DNA of 64,000 bases from Kordia aestuariivivens (GTDB lineage Bacteria > Bacteroidota > Bacteroidia > Flavobacteriales > Flavobacteriaceae): contig NZ_JACGWS010000005.1 in assembly GCF_014397005.1 (NCBI RefSeq), forward strand, positions 62,001 to 126,000, written 5' to 3'. Below, one piece after another: positions 63,258 through 64,000 of this stretch; the first letter of the stretch is position 1; every line of letters begins with the position of its first letter. The notes beneath the pieces were generated by a model. The model had not been told where the DNA came from, did no database searches, and was given only the letters and a program-made list of their open reading frames with translations. The position numbers and the translations under genes are program-made.

Positions 63258-64000
63258 ATGGATAAATTACCAAAAATTGGAATACCAATACTAATTGTAG
63301 TCATTGGATTAATTATACTAATAGCAAAATCAGCAGTAACTATTGGCTCAGGAGAAAGAGGAGTATTATATAAGTGGATTGGTGGAGTAGAAACTGAAGA
63401 AGCGCCTTTAGGAGAAGGATTTCAAATTGTAGCACCTTGGAATCAAGTATTCAAATACAATGTAAGACAACAAGAATTATTTGAAGAAAAAATGGCTGTA
63501 TTATCTTCAAATGGATTAGAAATTAGATTAGACGCATCTGTATTATATCAAGCAACAACTGCTACCGTAGCATTATTGCACCAAACTAGAGGAGAAAATT
63601 ATGAAGATGACGTAATTAAACCAGCGGTTAGATCTGCAACAAGAAGTGTAGTTGGTAGGTATACGCCAGAACAATTATATTCTACAAAACGTGATGCAAT
63701 TCAGACAGAAATTTTTGAAGAAACCAAAAAAATTCTAGAGCCACAATACATTCAATTAAATGCTGTACTAGTTAGAGATGTAACATTACCTCCGACAATT
63801 AAGGAAGCAATTGAGCGTAAACTAAAACAAGAGCAAGAATCATTAGAATATGAATTCAGATTAGTAACTGCGGCAAAAGAAGCTGAAAAAGTAATCATTG
63901 AAGCGCAAGGTAAAGCAGATGCCAACAAAATATTAAGCGCATCTTTAACAGATAAAATTCTACAAGACAAAGGAATAGAAGCAACATTAAAATTATCAGA
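63258..64000 (+). CDS. Prohibitin / band 7 (SPFH) protein, 5' part
   Basis: The gene starts at the ATG at 63258 and runs off the window (about 247 residues visible). An N-terminal membrane segment (about 7-27, GIPILIVVIGLIILIAKSAV) is followed by an SPFH domain with GERGVLYKWIGGVE, VRQQELFEEKMAVLSS and VRDVTLPPTIKEAIERKLKQEQE. It then enters a coiled coil (LVTAAKEAEKVIIEAQGKADANK). Prohibitin-like proteins form ring assemblies at the membrane and scaffold proteases. It is the last visible gene of the fabG operon. Confidence 0.9.
   Translation, partial: MDKLPKIGIPILIVVIGLIILIAKSAVTIGSGERGVLYKWIGGVETEEAPLGEGFQIVAPWNQVFKYNVRQQELFEEKMAVLSSNGLEIRLDASVLYQATTATVALLHQTRGENYEDDVIKPAVRSATRSVVGRYTPEQLYSTKRDAIQTEIFEETKKILEPQYIQLNAVLVRDVTLPPTIKEAIERKLKQEQESLEYEFRLVTAAKEAEKVIIEAQGKADANKILSASLTDKILQDKGIEATLKLS

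Overview
The window is a chromosomal segment of a low-GC member of the Bacteroidota, almost certainly the family Flavobacteriaceae. The evidence is: a PorX response regulator and two proteins with type IX secretion (T9SS) sorting domains (one type A, one type B); a fused LpxC/FabZ enzyme; many TAnnTTTG -7 promoter elements; DUF983, DUF4369 and DUF4258 family genes; and the gene order HD hydrolase-lpxD-lpxC/fabZ-lpxA-efp-lpxD paralogue-sucD. Kordia or a near relative is my guess, from the leader-GG peptide precursors and general gene style. This is from memory and was not tested. No phage, insertion sequence, CRISPR array or rRNA was seen. There is one tRNA (Tyr).

Layout. 1-6.7 kb: end of an SGNH hydrolase, tRNA-Tyr, a TlpA-like lipoprotein, an outer-membrane barrel, a large FAD/Fe-S oxidoreductase and a lipoprotein. 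7-10 kb: aroC, a small membrane protein and a dicarboxylate/amino-acid symporter. 10-14.3 kb: a tight five-gene operon (glutathione-synthetase-like ATP-grasp, rhodanese, two-helix membrane protein, N-formylglutamate amidohydrolase-like, QEGLA zinc peptidase). 14.4-22.7 kb: a TPR/AraC regulator, a leader-GG peptide precursor behind a perfect 14-bp inverted repeat, and two large T9SS cargo proteins. 22.9-28.4 kb: paired alpha/beta hydrolases, TerC with a lipoprotein, and an XRE regulator divergent from an M14 carboxypeptidase across an array of GTTTACAA motifs, then an Lrp regulator. 28.4-36.6 kb: a 77-bp tandem repeat, ppc, two tandem 41-residue leader-GG peptides beside an AraC regulator, DUF983, DinB, aroB and proline dehydrogenase. 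36.7-45.8 kb: an M16 peptidase, then (minus strand) porX-tsaE, three tandem lipoprotein/membrane-protein modules, ald and a DUF4258 gene. 45.9-53.0 kb: lipid A genes, efp and sucD. 53.2-64 kb: an orphan Cys-rich peptide precursor, a second M16 peptidase, an S9 peptidase, and an operon fabG-secreted protein-secreted protein-VWA protein-prohibitin that runs off the window.

How the parts connect. Much of the window concerns the cell envelope: lipid A synthesis (lpxD, lpxC/fabZ, lpxA), T9SS control (PorX) with two T9SS cargoes, several lipoproteins, and secreted peptidases of the M16 and S9 families. Core metabolism is represented by the shikimate pathway (aroB, aroC), anaplerosis (ppc), the TCA cycle (sucD) and proline and alanine catabolism.

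The least explained parts are these. (1) Three tandem modules at 41.3-43.6 kb, each a ~50-residue lipoprotein that overlaps out of frame with a four-helix membrane protein, with a promoter and a CTACGTA box at identical spacing in all three. (2) Twin 41-residue leader-GG peptides at 31.5-31.8 kb. (3) Two orphan RiPP-like precursors at 16.2 and 53.2 kb. (4) The 77-bp hairpin-bearing tandem array at 28.4 kb. (5) The ATP-grasp/FGase/QEGLA operon.
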